From NCBI GenBank assembly GCA_949825045.1, contig OX463815.1, positions 22,313,231 to 22,377,230 of the forward strand: 64,000 bases of DNA, given 5' to 3'. Within the stretch, counting starts at the first letter, position 1; each line of letters opens with the position of its first letter. Of this stretch, positions 11,864-22,893 are shown in pieces. The notes beneath the pieces were generated by a model. The model saw nothing but the letters and a program-made list of their open reading frames with translations. It was not told the origin of the DNA and searched no databases. Made by a program: the position numbers and the translations under genes. This DNA is from Argyresthia goedartella. Its lineage: Eukaryota > Arthropoda > Insecta > Lepidoptera > Argyresthiidae.

Positions 11864-13145
11864 TTAGGTCCTTACATATGAAATTGACGTTTTGCCGTAC
11901 TGGCTACTTCGATCTCAAATATCTCCTCTATGGTTAGGAATTCCAAATTCAAATTTATACAGATATTTACTCATGTATTTGTGTTTCTAAAATTATAATT
12001 CATTTGTTTTTCCTCAATTGTTTTTTTCTTGCGTCACTCAGCTTACGAAATGGAAAACTTGAAATATCGCGTTATTTATGAGTATGAGTTCTACCGTGGT
12101 ACCAGTGCTGCAGAAGCGGCTCGAAGGATTAATGATGTGTATGGCGACGGTGCCGCAATAGAAAACACAGTGCGTTTTTGGTTCCAACGTTTTCGTTCTG
12201 GAAATTTCGACCTGCAGAACAAGCCCCGTGGACGGCCGGATACCAAAGTTGATAATGAAGAATTGAAGGCTATTGTGGAAGCGGATCCATCGCAAACCAC
12301 GTCCGAGTTAGCTGCAGGCTGCGGTGTTAGTGATAAAACTGTGTTAATCCACTTGAAGCAAATTTGGAAGGTGAAAAAGCTTGAAAGGTGGGCACCTCAC
12401 GAACTGAGTGAAGCAAATCAACAAACGCGCGTTGACTGCTGAGTTTTGCACGACTCACCCGGCACAATAATGAAAGGATTTTAAATCGAATCATTACCTG
12501 TGATGAAAAGTGGATCCTGTACGATAATCGGAAGCGCTCATCGCAATGGCTGAATGAACCCTGCCGAACCAGCCAAACCATGCCCCAAGCGAAAATTGAC
12601 TCCAAAAAAGTTACTTGTGAGCGTTTGGTGGACTAGTGCTGGTGTCGTTCACTACAGCTTTCTTAAATCTGGCCAGACGATTACGGCAGATGTCTATTGT
12701 CAGCATCTGCAAATCATGATGGAAAAGCTAGCTGCTAAACAACCGAGGCTGGTCAATCGCTCTAGGCCACTGCTGCTTCATGATAACGCTAGACCATACA
12801 CTGCACAACAGACGGCTACCATAGAGGAGCTTCAATGGGAATGTCTAAGACTTCCACCGTACTGTCCGGACCTTGCTCCAACAGATTACCGTTTTTTTCG
12901 AAATTTGGATAACTTCTTGAAAGGGAAAAAAATCAACTCCGATAGGGCAGTCCAAACCGGCTTCAAAGATTTTGTTGATTCCCGTCCGAATGTTTTTTTA
13001 GTAAAGGGATCGAAGAATTACCTATGAGATGGTAAAAGTAATAGATATCATATGGTACATACTTTGATTAAATAAATATATTATATTTAAAAAAACTACT
13101 TTGTTCCTCCCATGCAAAAAGCCAATTTCATATGTAAGGACCTAA
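11864..13145 (+). mobile_element. mariner element with both ends and TA duplication
   Basis: Complete 1,282-base mariner. The left end TTAGGTCCTTACATATGAAA is matched in reverse at 13126-13145. TA dinucleotides at 11862-11863 and 13146-13147 are the expected target duplication. The length is typical of the family. A second, truncated copy lies at 56560-57317. Confidence 0.93.
12029..13027 (+). pseudogene. mariner transposase, broken (DD34D type)
   Basis: Transposase that would cut and paste the mariner at TA sites. The first part (12029-12442) has the paired helix-turn-helix region with YEYEFYRGTSAAEAARRI and the linker RGRP. The catalytic part has TCDEKW (near 12500), HDNARP (near 12780) and PDLAPTDYRFF (near 12870). 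The likely start is the ATG at 12050, in MENLKYRV. A TGA at 12440-12442 ends the first part, indels follow at 12443-12480, and a four-base insertion near 12553 shifts the frame before the second part (12554-13027). All three catalytic Asp codons survive, but the protein cannot be made as one piece. Confidence 0.92.
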
Positions 13146-13263
13146 TATTTACCTAGTTACTAGTTATCAATAATATTTACACGCGAATTTTGTACATAAA
13201 GTTTAGAATGATAGAGACCATATCAGTTTTGTGTTTATGTATTACCTTGAAAAAGAAGAAATT

Positions 13264-13740
13264 ATAGTAGTTTATGTGACTGCTACATAATGGAGGGCAT
13301 TAATACTCGAGAGTTCGGCTCGTTTTATAATAATATAACTCGAGAGTTTTAATGACTAATTATTTACAGTTACATACACTAGTTTATCTACACACATATC
13401 ATAAGCTCTCTTTGATGTGTTCAGGAACCGCATGTTTGACCGGCATTGTGGCTCTGCAGTTGTTTAGCTTGTTCTGTAGTACCAACTTCACGCAGGCGGG
13501 CGTCGGCGTTCGAAATTTGAATGTCAGTACCAACTTCACAGACAAACTAGGGGCGGCATGTAGGCGGGCGTCGGCTTTCGAAATTTGAATGTCATAATAT
13601 GTAGAAAAACTACAAATTATGGTCATAATGTGTAATTTTTCAGATAAGAAATGAGTTTTTACCAAGTAGTCTAACATTATGCTGATCGTAACGTGCGGTT
13701 TTTGTACGCAGTAAAGAGGGTTTATACTTGTGTAGATAAA
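13264..13740. mobile_element. MITE family A, copy 1
   Basis: Non-coding repeat, also present at 44808-45308. The core 13381-13740 has inverted ends of about 32 bases (AGTTTATCTACACACATATC.. and ..TGTAGATAAA). Outside the core, both copies share a 115-base stretch with its own inverted pair, ACTCGAGAGT. A 78-codon frame exists in both copies, but it is not conserved in a coding manner. Confidence 0.7.
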
Positions 13741-13903
13741 ATATATTTTGTCGGGACTGCGATTTAAAAAATGTGTAAATGTAAATTACCTTCATAATGT
13801 ACTTATTAAACAAATACATCTTGTATAATTATAACCAAACCAAATTGTTTTATTAACTAGACAGTATTTTTTTTGTAATGTGGTGCTACAAAGTTATACT
13901 GAG

Positions 13904-14053
13904 ATGATATTTGTAAGAAAGTTTTTTAATTATTGTCATTATAATTGGAGTTTATAAGTTCCATACCGGTTATTTTGATATAAGGAACTTATAAACGTGG
14001 TACCTACTCTAGTTATACGGACAAAAAACAAAAAACTTTCTTACAAATATCAT
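13904..14053. mobile_element. 150-base hairpin element (MITE)
   Basis: Perfect 24-base inverted ends at 13904-13927 and 14030-14053 (ATGATATTTGTAAGAAAG..). Nested inside is a perfect 13-base pair, GTTTATAAGTTCC at 13950-13962 and its complement at 13984-13996. Confidence 0.75.
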
Positions 14054-14537
14054 GATGTAGTTGAAAAACAAACAAACATTCAAAGCTTCCTTTTCGCTTT
14101 TCGCGCTAATTTTTGTTCCATGCCGGTCTGCCGTCAGCAGCACTGTCTACGTACCCACAGAGTACATTATTAGTTAGTACCTACCACTGAAAAATGTCAA
14201 GATGCCCATCTACAGATTGACAAACTTATCTGTAGAATGAAGGGATGGCGCCACCATCGAAAAGGGTTGCCACATATTTCATAAATTGCTGCAATCGGTG
14301 CAAATAGTGGATTACATCCACTACACGATTATTTTTAGCGATTTATGAATTTAGAATTGATACATAAATACATAAATAAAATAAAATAAAAAGCCTTTTA
14401 ATATCTCATAATAAAAAATAGGGTATAACATTTCATTTTTCATGCATTAAATTAGGTACATTATTATTTTTAGTAGTATAGCAGATTGATTATTATTATT
14501 AATTGTAAAAAAAAATATATTTGTTGTCGTGCTAATT

Positions 14538-17387
14538 TTATGAGAGCCCTGATCGGGTGAAGGCCTCCTCTAAGCGATGCCACTCTTCCCTATCTTCCGC
14601 GCGTTTAAGCCAGTCCTTTCCTGCGACCTCCACAATGTCGTCCGACCATCTCTTGTTTGGCCGTCCCGGTCGTCGTCGTCCTTCTTCTGGTCCCTTCCAC
14701 TCCGTCGCTGCCCTAGTCCATCTGCCGTCTTTCAATCTAGCCAGGTGTCCAGCCCATCTCCACTTCATCCTTGTCACGTGTTCGACGGCGTCGATGACTT
14801 TTGTTTTTTCTCTTATTTCTGAACTTCGTTTTCTATCTTTTAGCCTTACATTGGTTATACTTCTCTCCATCGCCTTCTGGCACATGGAGATTTTTCTTGC
14901 GTTTTCAGCAGTAAGTGTCCAGGTTTGACATCCGTATGTGAGTGAGGGAAGTATACATGTATTAAGTATTTTAGACTTCAGTTTTATTGGTATATCTCCT
15001 TTTAAAATCTCTTTCATGGACCAATATTTCTTCCATGCTATGGTGATACGGCGTTCTATTTCTTCTTTGTCTACATTTCTGAAAGATATCATTTTCCCTA
15101 AGTAAATGTATTCGTCTACATATTCAATTTCTTTATTTTCGATCTTTATTGGGACCTTTCCCGCATTTGTCATGATCTTTGTTTTTGTGAAATTCATTTC
15201 GAGTCCTGCTCTATGGCTATGATAACTTAATTCGCTCATCATGTTTTCCAGTTCTTTTGGTTCTCTCGCAAATAGTACTATATCATCTGCAAATCTTAAG
15301 TGGCTCAAGTACTAGCCTCCGATGTTTATACCACTTTTTGTCCAGTCAATGCCATGGACAATCGATTCCAGCACCGCTATGAATAGTTTAGGTGACATGG
15401 GGTCTCCTTGTTTGACTCCTCTTCCTATTCTGAATCGTTGGCCGGTTTTGTCGAGTCTAACTCTACCGATACTATTCTTATAGATTTCTTGAATTATCTC
15501 GGTGTACCGTTGCTCTACCTTATGCAAGTTCAAAGCTGACCATAGAGAGTTGTGTGAAATCGTGTCGAAGGCCTTGCAGTAATCAACAAAACCTATGTAG
15601 AGTTCAGTGTTAAATTCTTTATGCTTTTGTATAATTTGACTGACTGTTTGAAGATGATCTATGGTGCTGTATCCTGATCTAAATCTAGCTTGCTCTATCG
15701 GCTGTTTCCTGTCTATTGTGTTATCGAGTGTTCTCGTGAGGGAGTATGAAAAAAGCTTGTAGATTGATGACATTGGTCTATAGTTTGATACGTCGCCTGG
15801 GTCTCCCTTCTTGTATATCAAAATAATTTCGGATTCATTCCATTGTGTCGGGATTTCTTTGGAGTTCATAATTTTGTTGAATAATTTGTGTAGTAGTCCA
15901 GAGAGTTCCTTCTCTCCGCTTTTCAGTGCTTCATTTATAATTCCATCTGGTCCTGGACTTTTTTGATTTTGTAAATGTCTGATGCCTTTTATTATCTCGG
16001 TAAAAGTGAAGGTAAGTCTATCTGGGAGCTTGCATGGTTCTCTGATTTTTTCTACTTCTGCGTCATGTGACGGAAAAAGAATTTTCTCTTGATAGAGTTT
16101 TCTGTAAAAATCTGTCGCAATTTGTATTATGTTTGACCGATTCTCAGTGGTACTTTGGTTTTGTTTCAGTCTTGGGATCCAGGTTTTTTGGAATCGTAAG
16201 ATTTTTTGAGCTCCTTTTATTCCTCCTGTGGTTGCTATAGCGGTTTCGTAGCATGTAAGCTTGAATTTCTTATAAGCTTTTGATAATAGCTTTTTTGTTT
16301 CCTTGTAGAGTATTTTTAATTCTTTTCTTGCTTCTATTCAGAGGTTTCTTAGCTTGTAGAGTTTGGCGACGTTTGATGAGAGTTACTATTGTTTCTGGAA
16401 TATGGAAGTGTGAAGATGTACAGCAGCTTTCCTTTGATTCTGTCAGACTGTCTATGATAAATGATTGAATTTAGTTGTATAATGTTTGAATATTTTGTAT
16501 TTCGTTCACTGTTTGTGTGGTTATTTTGTCAGGTTACTGGATAGGTTTCTGACGAATTTTTCTTGTTCTTTTAAAGTTTTAAGCGATGATTTTTGGTTCG
16601 AAAAAGTTCTTCTGCATTTCTTGATACATCTTACTTGCATGGTTCCTCTGACAAGGCGGTGATCTGATGGGAATGAGATGCTCTTGAGTACCTCTACATT
16701 TGTAAAGTTGTTTTTGCAGTTACTTAGTATATAGTCAATTTCGTTTTTAGTGCGTCCATCTGGGGACATCCAGGTCCATCTTTGATTTATTTTCTTTTTA
16801 TAGAGTGTATTGATGACTGTTGTGTTATGTTCGTATGCAAATTGCACTAAACGGTCTCCTCTCTCATTTCGAGTGCCTGATCCGAATTTTCCAATGATAG
16901 AGTTGGTGTTCTCGTTTGCTATTCCTAGTTTGGCATTGAAGTCTCCCATAATGACAATTTTTTCATAAGCTCTTTGCCTTGCTTTACAGATGTCTGAGTA
17001 GAACTTTTCCACGTCTTCTTCGCTTGCTTTTTCGGTGGGGGCGTATACTTGCAATATGGAGAGTTTGAAGTCCTTGAATCTTATGTTGAGCACTGCCACT
17101 CTATCTGAAATCTCTATAAATTCTTCGATGTTGTTTTTGTGCTGGTTTTGAACTAGGAATCCGACTCCGTACTGGCTTTTTTTGCTACTGGTATGACAGA
17201 AAGTGCACCATTTTCTTTCTTCTATTGTATATTCTCTACGTCTGATTTCGGATAGTCCCATAATGTCCCATTTAACATGTTCTAGAGATTTTTCCAGCTC
17301 TATCATTCTTTCTTCACTTAATAGGGATTTTACATTGTATGTACATATGTAGAGATTGCTTAGAGGGTTTTGGTCTACTGTCTCCAC
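14538..17387 (-). pseudogene. RTE-like LINE ORF2 (endonuclease and RT), broken
   Basis: An APE endonuclease occupies 17387-16521: TYNVKSL, GLSEIRRRE, MGDFNAKLG, NEIDYIL and SDHRLVRG. The linker and fingers at 16520-15870 are present but in shifted frames (the plus-strand text around 15940 still decodes to a SPGPDGI motif). The RT palm and thumb lie at 15869-14538: VDYCKAFDTI, GVKQGDPMSPKLF, FADDIVLF. The C-terminal tail has GRPNKRWSDD and EWHRLEEAF, typical of elements often labelled endonuclease-reverse transcriptase. TAG at 15312-15314 interrupts the frame just before FADD. No RNase H. The clade (RTE) is inferred from these motifs. Confidence 0.9.
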
Positions 17388-17462
17388 GGTGACCGGCCGT
17401 TTTGGAGAAGAGTTTGTTATATTATTATTTAAAATGTGTGCTGAAGAGGAGGCCTCGTGTTC

Positions 17463-18100
17463 TCATACGATCTCCGAAGTATTCTTTTCTGTGGTTTCAC
17501 TTGATTCCTCGCTAGTGTTATTGGACACCGTGTAGTATGATGTTATCGTGTTTGGGGCTGTGGCAGCTGGAGGAGGGGTAGATCGTTTCAGTGGCATGAA
17601 TGTTCTGCGTGGTATTTTGTACGTTCTTTTTGTGTTTTTGTTGTTTGCATTCGAGTAAATCTGCCTCTGTGGGGATTCTGACTCGGATAGGTGGCGTTTT
17701 TTTCTGTTCATATCTTCCTTGTCTCGTATTACCAGTTTATCATAGTTAATATATGCAATGTTTCCTTTTTTCTTTTCTTGCTCTACTTGTTTCTGTAATT
17801 CTTGGCGTATTTTTAGTATTTTTGTAAAGAACTCCTGTTTGACGTAGTAGATGGAAAGTTGGCTTTTATTTTTCAAAATTCTTATCTTTTTAGCCATATT
17901 TGTGAAGGCTACAGCGACAGGTCTAGGTTTATTTCCTTGCTTTCCCACTCTTCTTATCGATTCAATTTCCGATTCCTGTATATCTATGTTAATTTCTGAT
18001 ATAATTTCCAGTATCTTCTTTTGCAGGTCGAGGTACGAGGTTTCTCCTTCTTCGACTCCGAAGAAAACTAAATTTTTTCGTTTGGTATTTCTTTCGAGTG
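17463..18100 (-). pseudogene. RTE-like LINE ORF1, 5'-truncated
   Basis: Open on the minus strand from 18100 to the stop at 17463. It is longer than the part that begins with GTG at 17948. The segment includes RKNLVFFGVEE and RPVAVAFTNMAKK, which resemble the RNA-recognition fold of L1-type ORF1 proteins. A Lys/Arg-rich stretch and a Ser/Thr-rich tail follow. It would bind LINE RNA. The N terminus is lost where the maT element begins. Confidence 0.75.
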
Positions 18101-19413
18101 CATAGTCAGGTCATACGTTCTGTCACATGTGCAATATGAAATAATTTAGACATGTTTATTATTTATGTAAACATTTATATAGCAAAATGAACTTAATAAA
18201 ACATAGATTCATATGGTAATAAAGTTTATTCAAAATGACCCCCGCGATTTTGAATACAGGCCTTTATTCTGCGCGGCCAGTCGTCTATCGCAGCACGAAC
18301 GAGGTCCATGTCAATATCGGCGGCTGCTTAATCAAGGATGCCTTGAGTGACTCCAAATCAGGATGAGGCTTTGAGCAGGCCTTTTCCTCCAAGTGTTGCC
18401 ATATCTTTTAATCTAACGGACTCAAATCTGGGCTGGAGGAGGGCCAGTCTTCGTGCCGGATGAAGTCGATTTCACGCGCCGCCAGCCAGTCTTGTGTGCT
18501 TTTCGCTCTATGAGCTGGCGCAGCATCTTGTTGGTATACCCAGTGCCTGTTATTAAACATGGTATGAGAAACAGGTTCCACAAGGTTCTTGAGGACTGTA
18601 TTTTGATACACAACTGCATTCGTTTTTACGCCTTTCTCACAAAAATGTACCTCAGTTAAGCCCCAATAAGAGACTCCCAACCAAACCACGAGCGAGGATG
18701 GAAAATGACCTCGTTGGACACGCGAAATACGGTTGCTCGCTTCTTCACTGCTGTGTGCGTACACCTTATCATTTTGTTTGTTGTAGCTCTCTTCTACGGT
18801 GAAAACTTTTTCATCCGAAAAAAGAATTTCCCGATGCTTTTTTCCCGCGTACCGCTTCAACAAAGCGTGGCATCTCTTCAGTCTCAGGTCCATTAAACGA
18901 GCGTCCAAACGATGTCCTGTTTTTCTTCGATATGCCGTAAGCCCTAACTTCTTCATTTAACACCCTTTTCACCGTGGTCCTGCTTAACCACATCTGAAGG
19001 GCCAACAGTTTCTGCTTACGTATGGGATTTCTTTGAATTCGCGCCTTCACAGCTTTTATCACTGCTGGAGTCCTAACAGAGCGAGGGCGACCACTTCTTG
19101 GCCTGTCATCTACACTAGAGTCTTCATTGTATCGTTTTATGGTACGATACACGAATCTTTTGGTTATATTCAAATTTTTCAGTAAGTCGAAAATCTGAAT
19201 TGGCGCGTAACTGCAACGATGCAACGCAATAACTGCGACACGGTCTTCTTTAAGTGTCCACTCCATATTTAAAAATGAGGAAAATTCTAAAAAGTACATA
19301 CATATTTTTATTTTCATGAAAAATTCGAAATTCGAATTCAATAAACTTTTTTGTGGCCAGAGTTCTAAATTCAAAAGTTTTTATTGTGTGACAGAACTTA
19401 TGACCTGACTGTG
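18101..19413 (-). mobile_element. maT-type Tc1/mariner element
   Basis: Inverted ends of about 25 bases: CATAGTCAGGTCATACG at 18101 and, on the minus strand, CACAGTCAGGTCATAAG at 19413. Both continue TTCTGTCACA. The right end is flanked by TA; the left flank is TG, so one base has changed. It interrupts the RTE ORF1 at 18100. Confidence 0.85.
18225..19266 (-). pseudogene. maT transposase (DD37D), broken
   Basis: Starts MEWTLKEDRVAVIALH at 19266. An HTH region is followed by RPRSGRPRS, then the catalytic motifs SDEKVFTVE, QQDAAPAHRA and SSPDLSPLD. Counting gives 37 residues between the second and third Asp, which is the maT spacing. A frameshift near 18955 splits the gene, and TAA at 18408-18410 directly follows the third Asp. 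Remnants in frame then run on (WQHLEEKAC) to about 18225, with another indel. Upstream in-frame residues before 19266 are probably not used. Confidence 0.9.
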
Positions 19414-19629
19414 TATAACCGTTTTGTTAGCCAAATAAAAATATACATATGTACATACCATTAATTAATGACAAAAATCCACAATATAATCTTGGCACTT
19501 ATCACAACTTTTAACATCTAAATACGTATTTTACAAGAGGCCTACTCAACCAGACCGTACGATCGACAAATGATTAAGTATAAATATTGCTTATAAAAAT
19601 ATAATTGCTGACACATTGCATTTCAAATT

Positions 19630-21204
19630 TTCGTTATTGAAAACTTTTCACACAGTAATTATGATCTAATGAAGCCAAAGTATGTGCACTAATGCCATAT
19701 GTATGGTCGAGTGGATAAATTCCATTAATTTCCTCGAGATCTGAGTCACTGTCACTATCGGTATCAGAGCCACTGTCTTAATTGACTATAAAGGGCTTAT
19801 TTAAATATCCGTCGTTTTATCGATAATCCTCTTAAATTTTATGCACGTGTGCACAATATTTTTGCCATTCCAAGGCATCAATAGAACTGAACGCTTCGGT
19901 TACTAGTTTCGGCATATTTTTATTTTTGTGCTCTATATTTACTTCTGCGACACTCCTTTTCATTGAACTCCATACCATCTCAATAGGATGTAGGTAACAG
20001 TGATAGGGTGGCAGCCGTAAACATTTGTGACCATGTTGTGCTAATAAATTACAAATTCATATACAGGGTCAGGTTTGTATCGTTTGACAATCTCCAGCAA
20101 CTGTGGTTTAGTCATTTCTGATGAGAATTCGAAACGATTCCCATCTAACCACTTTTGAATTTCGGGTTTGCTTGTGTTTGTACTTGGAGCCTTATTAACC
20201 CGAATGCTATGGTATGGAGCGTTGTCCATTACTTCCAAAGATGGTTCTTCAAGATTGGGTAGTAATTTTTCGGTTAACCACTTTTTGAAGTTTGTGTTAT
20301 TCATTTCGTCGTGTTAGTCCCCACTTTTGGTACTTGATTTAAATACATGGTCTGCGTTTTGGACAAACCCAGTTTCTCCTCCGGCATGAACAATAATAAA
20401 ACGTTGCCCGTTTTTAAGTCTATAAGTAATATGTAATGTAAAGTAATATGTATATAAGTCTCGTCTAAGTATACAACTGGTCGACGATTAGCTGATAAAG
20501 CTTTTTTATTTAATTCTTGCATATATTTAGCTCTCCACGCAGAAATATCATTGCACTCGGTTAAAACCTTACGATTGCTTTGTGTTTTTTGGACACGAAA
20601 GCCAATTATTCGTAACAATTTACGAAGTGTTTCTCTGCTAACTTGGAAATTTATGTCGTCTTTTAGAACAGTAAGCAGTTTATTAATCGTTGGTAATTCC
20701 CTTTTAATCGCATATAATTCATGCTCTTTTCGCTTGATCAAACCTAGATCGAAACTCTCAACTTCTATTTTGCCACGTATCCTTTTTCTCGATTTTCCTG
20801 GTGTGGTTATTTTCGTACCCATTTCTGCAGAGGTTTTACCTTCTGCAGCAATTTTATAAATTGTTGATATACCAATACCTAAAAGAAAAATAATCTCATC
20901 ATTAGAGTAATAAAATTTGAGAAAATGTAACCGAATTCTAGGCGGGCGAAGTCGCGGGCACCAGGTTATAAAATAATCTAAATTAAATTGGAACTAATAA
21001 ATACCTACAACTGTTTTAGTTAATAACGTATTATCAAACGATGTCGAGAATTTATTTAATAATAATCTGGTAACACTAGCCTGAAGCGGGTTTGTATTTT
21101 TTTTCAAACGGTATTATTGGAGCTTTTTGCAGCTTTTCTGCATCAAAGAATAATTTCATTTTGAGAATAATTTCTCGTACACCACCTTTGATTGCTTTCG
21201 GCAT
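19630..21204 (-). pseudogene. Sailor-like (DD82E) transposase, two exons, broken
   Basis: DDE transposase of the IS630-Tc1-mariner group. Exon 1 starts MPKAIKGGVREII at 21204. An intron of 126 bases (20879-21004) with GT and AG ends restores the frame exactly into GIGISTIYKIAAEGK. Catalytic motifs: VVYLDETYIH (near 20470), MDNAPYHS (near 20220) and HPIEMVWSSMK (near 19975). About 81 residues lie between the second D and the E as read, or 82 once a short deletion near 20040 is allowed for. That fits what I recall as DD82E/Sailor. The C terminus is acidic (DSGSDTDSDS, near 19770). Lesions: one extra A in a run near 21110; frameshifts in 20340-20450; TAA near 20316-20318; an indel and stop near 20041. 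Confidence 0.8.
20879..21004 (-). other. intron in the Sailor-like transposase gene
   Basis: The minus strand reads GTTGTAG, then GTATTTATT.. at 21004, and ..TTTTCTTTTAG ending at 20879. Splicing joins the codons GTT GTA GGT ATT GGT without a break. The 3' site has a good pyrimidine tract. Confidence 0.7.
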
Positions 21205-21421
21205 GATTATCAATCAAAATACTTGTAATATTGGAAAAAACTAATGGACTCTCAACTGAACAACACAACACAACAACAACTGACAGCGAAGTGACATTTT
21301 CAAAATGGCGTCCATAGTTTTCCCTTTCGCCGTTCTACAGATAAGTTTGTGGCTCTGTAATTCCTACTATACATAAAATTATGTTCATAAAAATCTATGG
21401 ATATACATTTCCAGGATCGAC

Positions 21422-21815
21422 CTTTGAGTAATAAATAATGTATAACATTATTACTCAAAGGGATCGACGTCCAAATGACCTGTGAGGACGTTGAACGTCA
21501 CATCCTGGAAAAGCTGAAAAAAATCTGCCGTCTCATCTCAAGGAGGCGAAGGTACAGATAGAATTTTTGAAGTCTGAAAGACCCAAGGAGTTCCTGTCCT
21601 TCAAACTTCGGGTGCCCGCAGATCTCAAGACGATGTTCCTGGCCAAAGATTACTGGCCGGAGGGCATCGTTTACCGAAGCTACAGGGACCCTTGTCCCTT
21701 TGTGAACGAAGAAGAAAATCCCTAGCTAGGTTAGATAATATTTTGTGTGTTTAATAGATAGAGGATTTTGTCAACCTGAAATAAAGATTCTTATTATTAT
21801 TATTATTATTATTAT
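21422..21815 (+). pseudogene. LINE ORF1 C-terminal fragment with (ATT)n tail
   Basis: About 60 in-frame codons end at a TAG at 21723-21725 and include SFKLRVPADLKTMF and YWPEGIVYRSYRDP. This looks like the end of a LINE ORF1. An upstream piece (near 21470-21530) is in another frame. The 3' part carries AATAAA and ends in an (ATT)n run at 21788-21815, as a retroposed copy would. A small palindrome, CTTTGAGTAATAA and its complement, lies at 21422-21460. Possibly a non-autonomous retroposon derived from a LINE. Confidence 0.55.
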
Positions 21816-22500
21816 ACACTTTAAGTTAGTTTTTTGGTTCTATCCTATGCATAAATTTACTTTAATATTTTCTTTTTCATATATTTATTTTAAAATATTA
21901 TTAATTATCGTGACATCAATCCATGATTAAAATAGAAATTCTCCGAAATTCCGGATTATAATATCCATGACTGTTAGCCCTGACCACAGACTAAGAAACA
22001 ATTGACAGGTCTTTGTTTTCAAGTCAAGCATTGACAACTCTGTGGTATAGGTTGTTGTTGTTTTGAATAATGAACGAAACGCGGAGTATTAAACCTTTTG
22101 CTTAGTGACCATGAAAATTGGCCATCGATTTTCAACCTAATGCTATTTGCAGATAGAGTTCACACCCTTTGAAAAATTGTTCGTATGGAGTCTGCTTGTG
22201 ATAATAATCTACTTTTAATTTCACAGGTTCCCGCAAGAGTTATATAATCATCAGCGCACCTGTTGATGTCCATGATTCGCCTTATCCTTTTTACGGTTCG
22301 CCCAGTTTTCCAAAAAATACGCACGACGAGTTCACATCACGAAAATCTTTAATGTATCAATTCAATAACCAAACGCAATTAAAGTTCGAGGGAGTCGCTT
22401 CGAGGAAGGTGGTGTTTCTCAACAATTATTTTCCCTTGGAAATTAAATTCCCGATCTACATTTCTGTAGCCACAAATTTATCTCGTCCGTAATTTCAATC
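21816..22500. other. upstream flank of the host chromatin gene
   Basis: No transposon or coding frame recognised. The promoter of the gene starting at 22647 may lie here, but I see no clear TATA box or initiator. Confidence 0.35.
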
Positions 22501-22561
22501 CCCAATAGTGCGCGGTATACCTACAAAGCCCCGACACCAACATCGGCATGAGTCTCATGAG
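22501..22561 (+). other. possible 5' UTR exon end of the host chromatin gene
   Basis: The text CATGAG/GTATGTACG at 22556-22570 is a good 5' splice site. The next good 3' site, CTTACTTCTAG, ends at 22644, two bases before the ATG of the gene. An 83-base intron (22562-22644) would join them. Two ATGs in this exon are out of frame with the main ATG and would form a short upstream frame ending at a TAA soon after it. No transcript evidence, so this is inference. Confidence 0.4.
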
Positions 22562-22646
22562 GTATGTACGCGATCAAAAATAATTTGCAAACATTTCGCT
22601 CAACTGCAATTTAATCTATACGTTTCTTTTCTGCTTACTTCTAGAG

Positions 22647-22893
22647 ATGTCCGCAATAAAGAATAAGAAGCTCATTCTAGATACTATTGACCAGTTACGC
22701 TCACAGAAATCTCGGCCTGACATAAACAGAATTTGCAAGCATATGCTCAAGTGCCACAAAGTATCTCCAAAGGATACTAAATCTGACCTGCAGAAGTGTG
22801 TGAAGGAAAAGAGTGTTTTGAAAGTTGATTACAAAGATAATGTGAGTTATCGAAACGCTGCTAAGTGGAAGAAAAATTCACAACAAACAGAAG
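22647..22893 (+). CDS. coding exon 1: first winged helix
   Basis: ATG at 22647, only two bases after a strong 3' splice site (CTTACTTCTAG). It encodes a KAT6/SAMD1-type winged helix (ILDTIDQLRSQKSRPDINRI). It ends AAACAGAAG before GTATGT, leaving one base of the next codon. Confidence 0.88.

Larger units (their letters stand above)
14440..18100 (-). mobile_element. RTE-like LINE, 5'-truncated, nested
   Basis: The element runs from ORF1 (cut at 18100 by the maT insertion) through ORF2 to a 3' tail with AATTAATAATAATAAT on the minus strand near 14490, a simple repeat tail of the kind seen in RTE elements. No target duplication was found. The 5' part is not found again beyond the maT element at 19414. 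Confidence 0.8.
14213..21357 (-). mobile_element. Sailor-like (DD82E) transposon carrying nested insertions
   Basis: The plus strand at 14213 starts CAGATTGACAAACTTATCTG, and the minus strand at 21357 starts CAGAGCCACAAACTTATCTG. The ends agree at 22 of the first 25 bases (the match continues with TAGAA) and both are flanked by TA (14211-14212 and 21358-21359). Between them lie the transposase remains (about 19630-21204), an RTE-like LINE (about 14440-18100) and a maT element (18101-19413). Removing the two insertions leaves about 2.1 kb, a plausible size for one transposon. The pairing of ends is inference. The left end could instead belong to an independent short relative. Confidence 0.55.
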
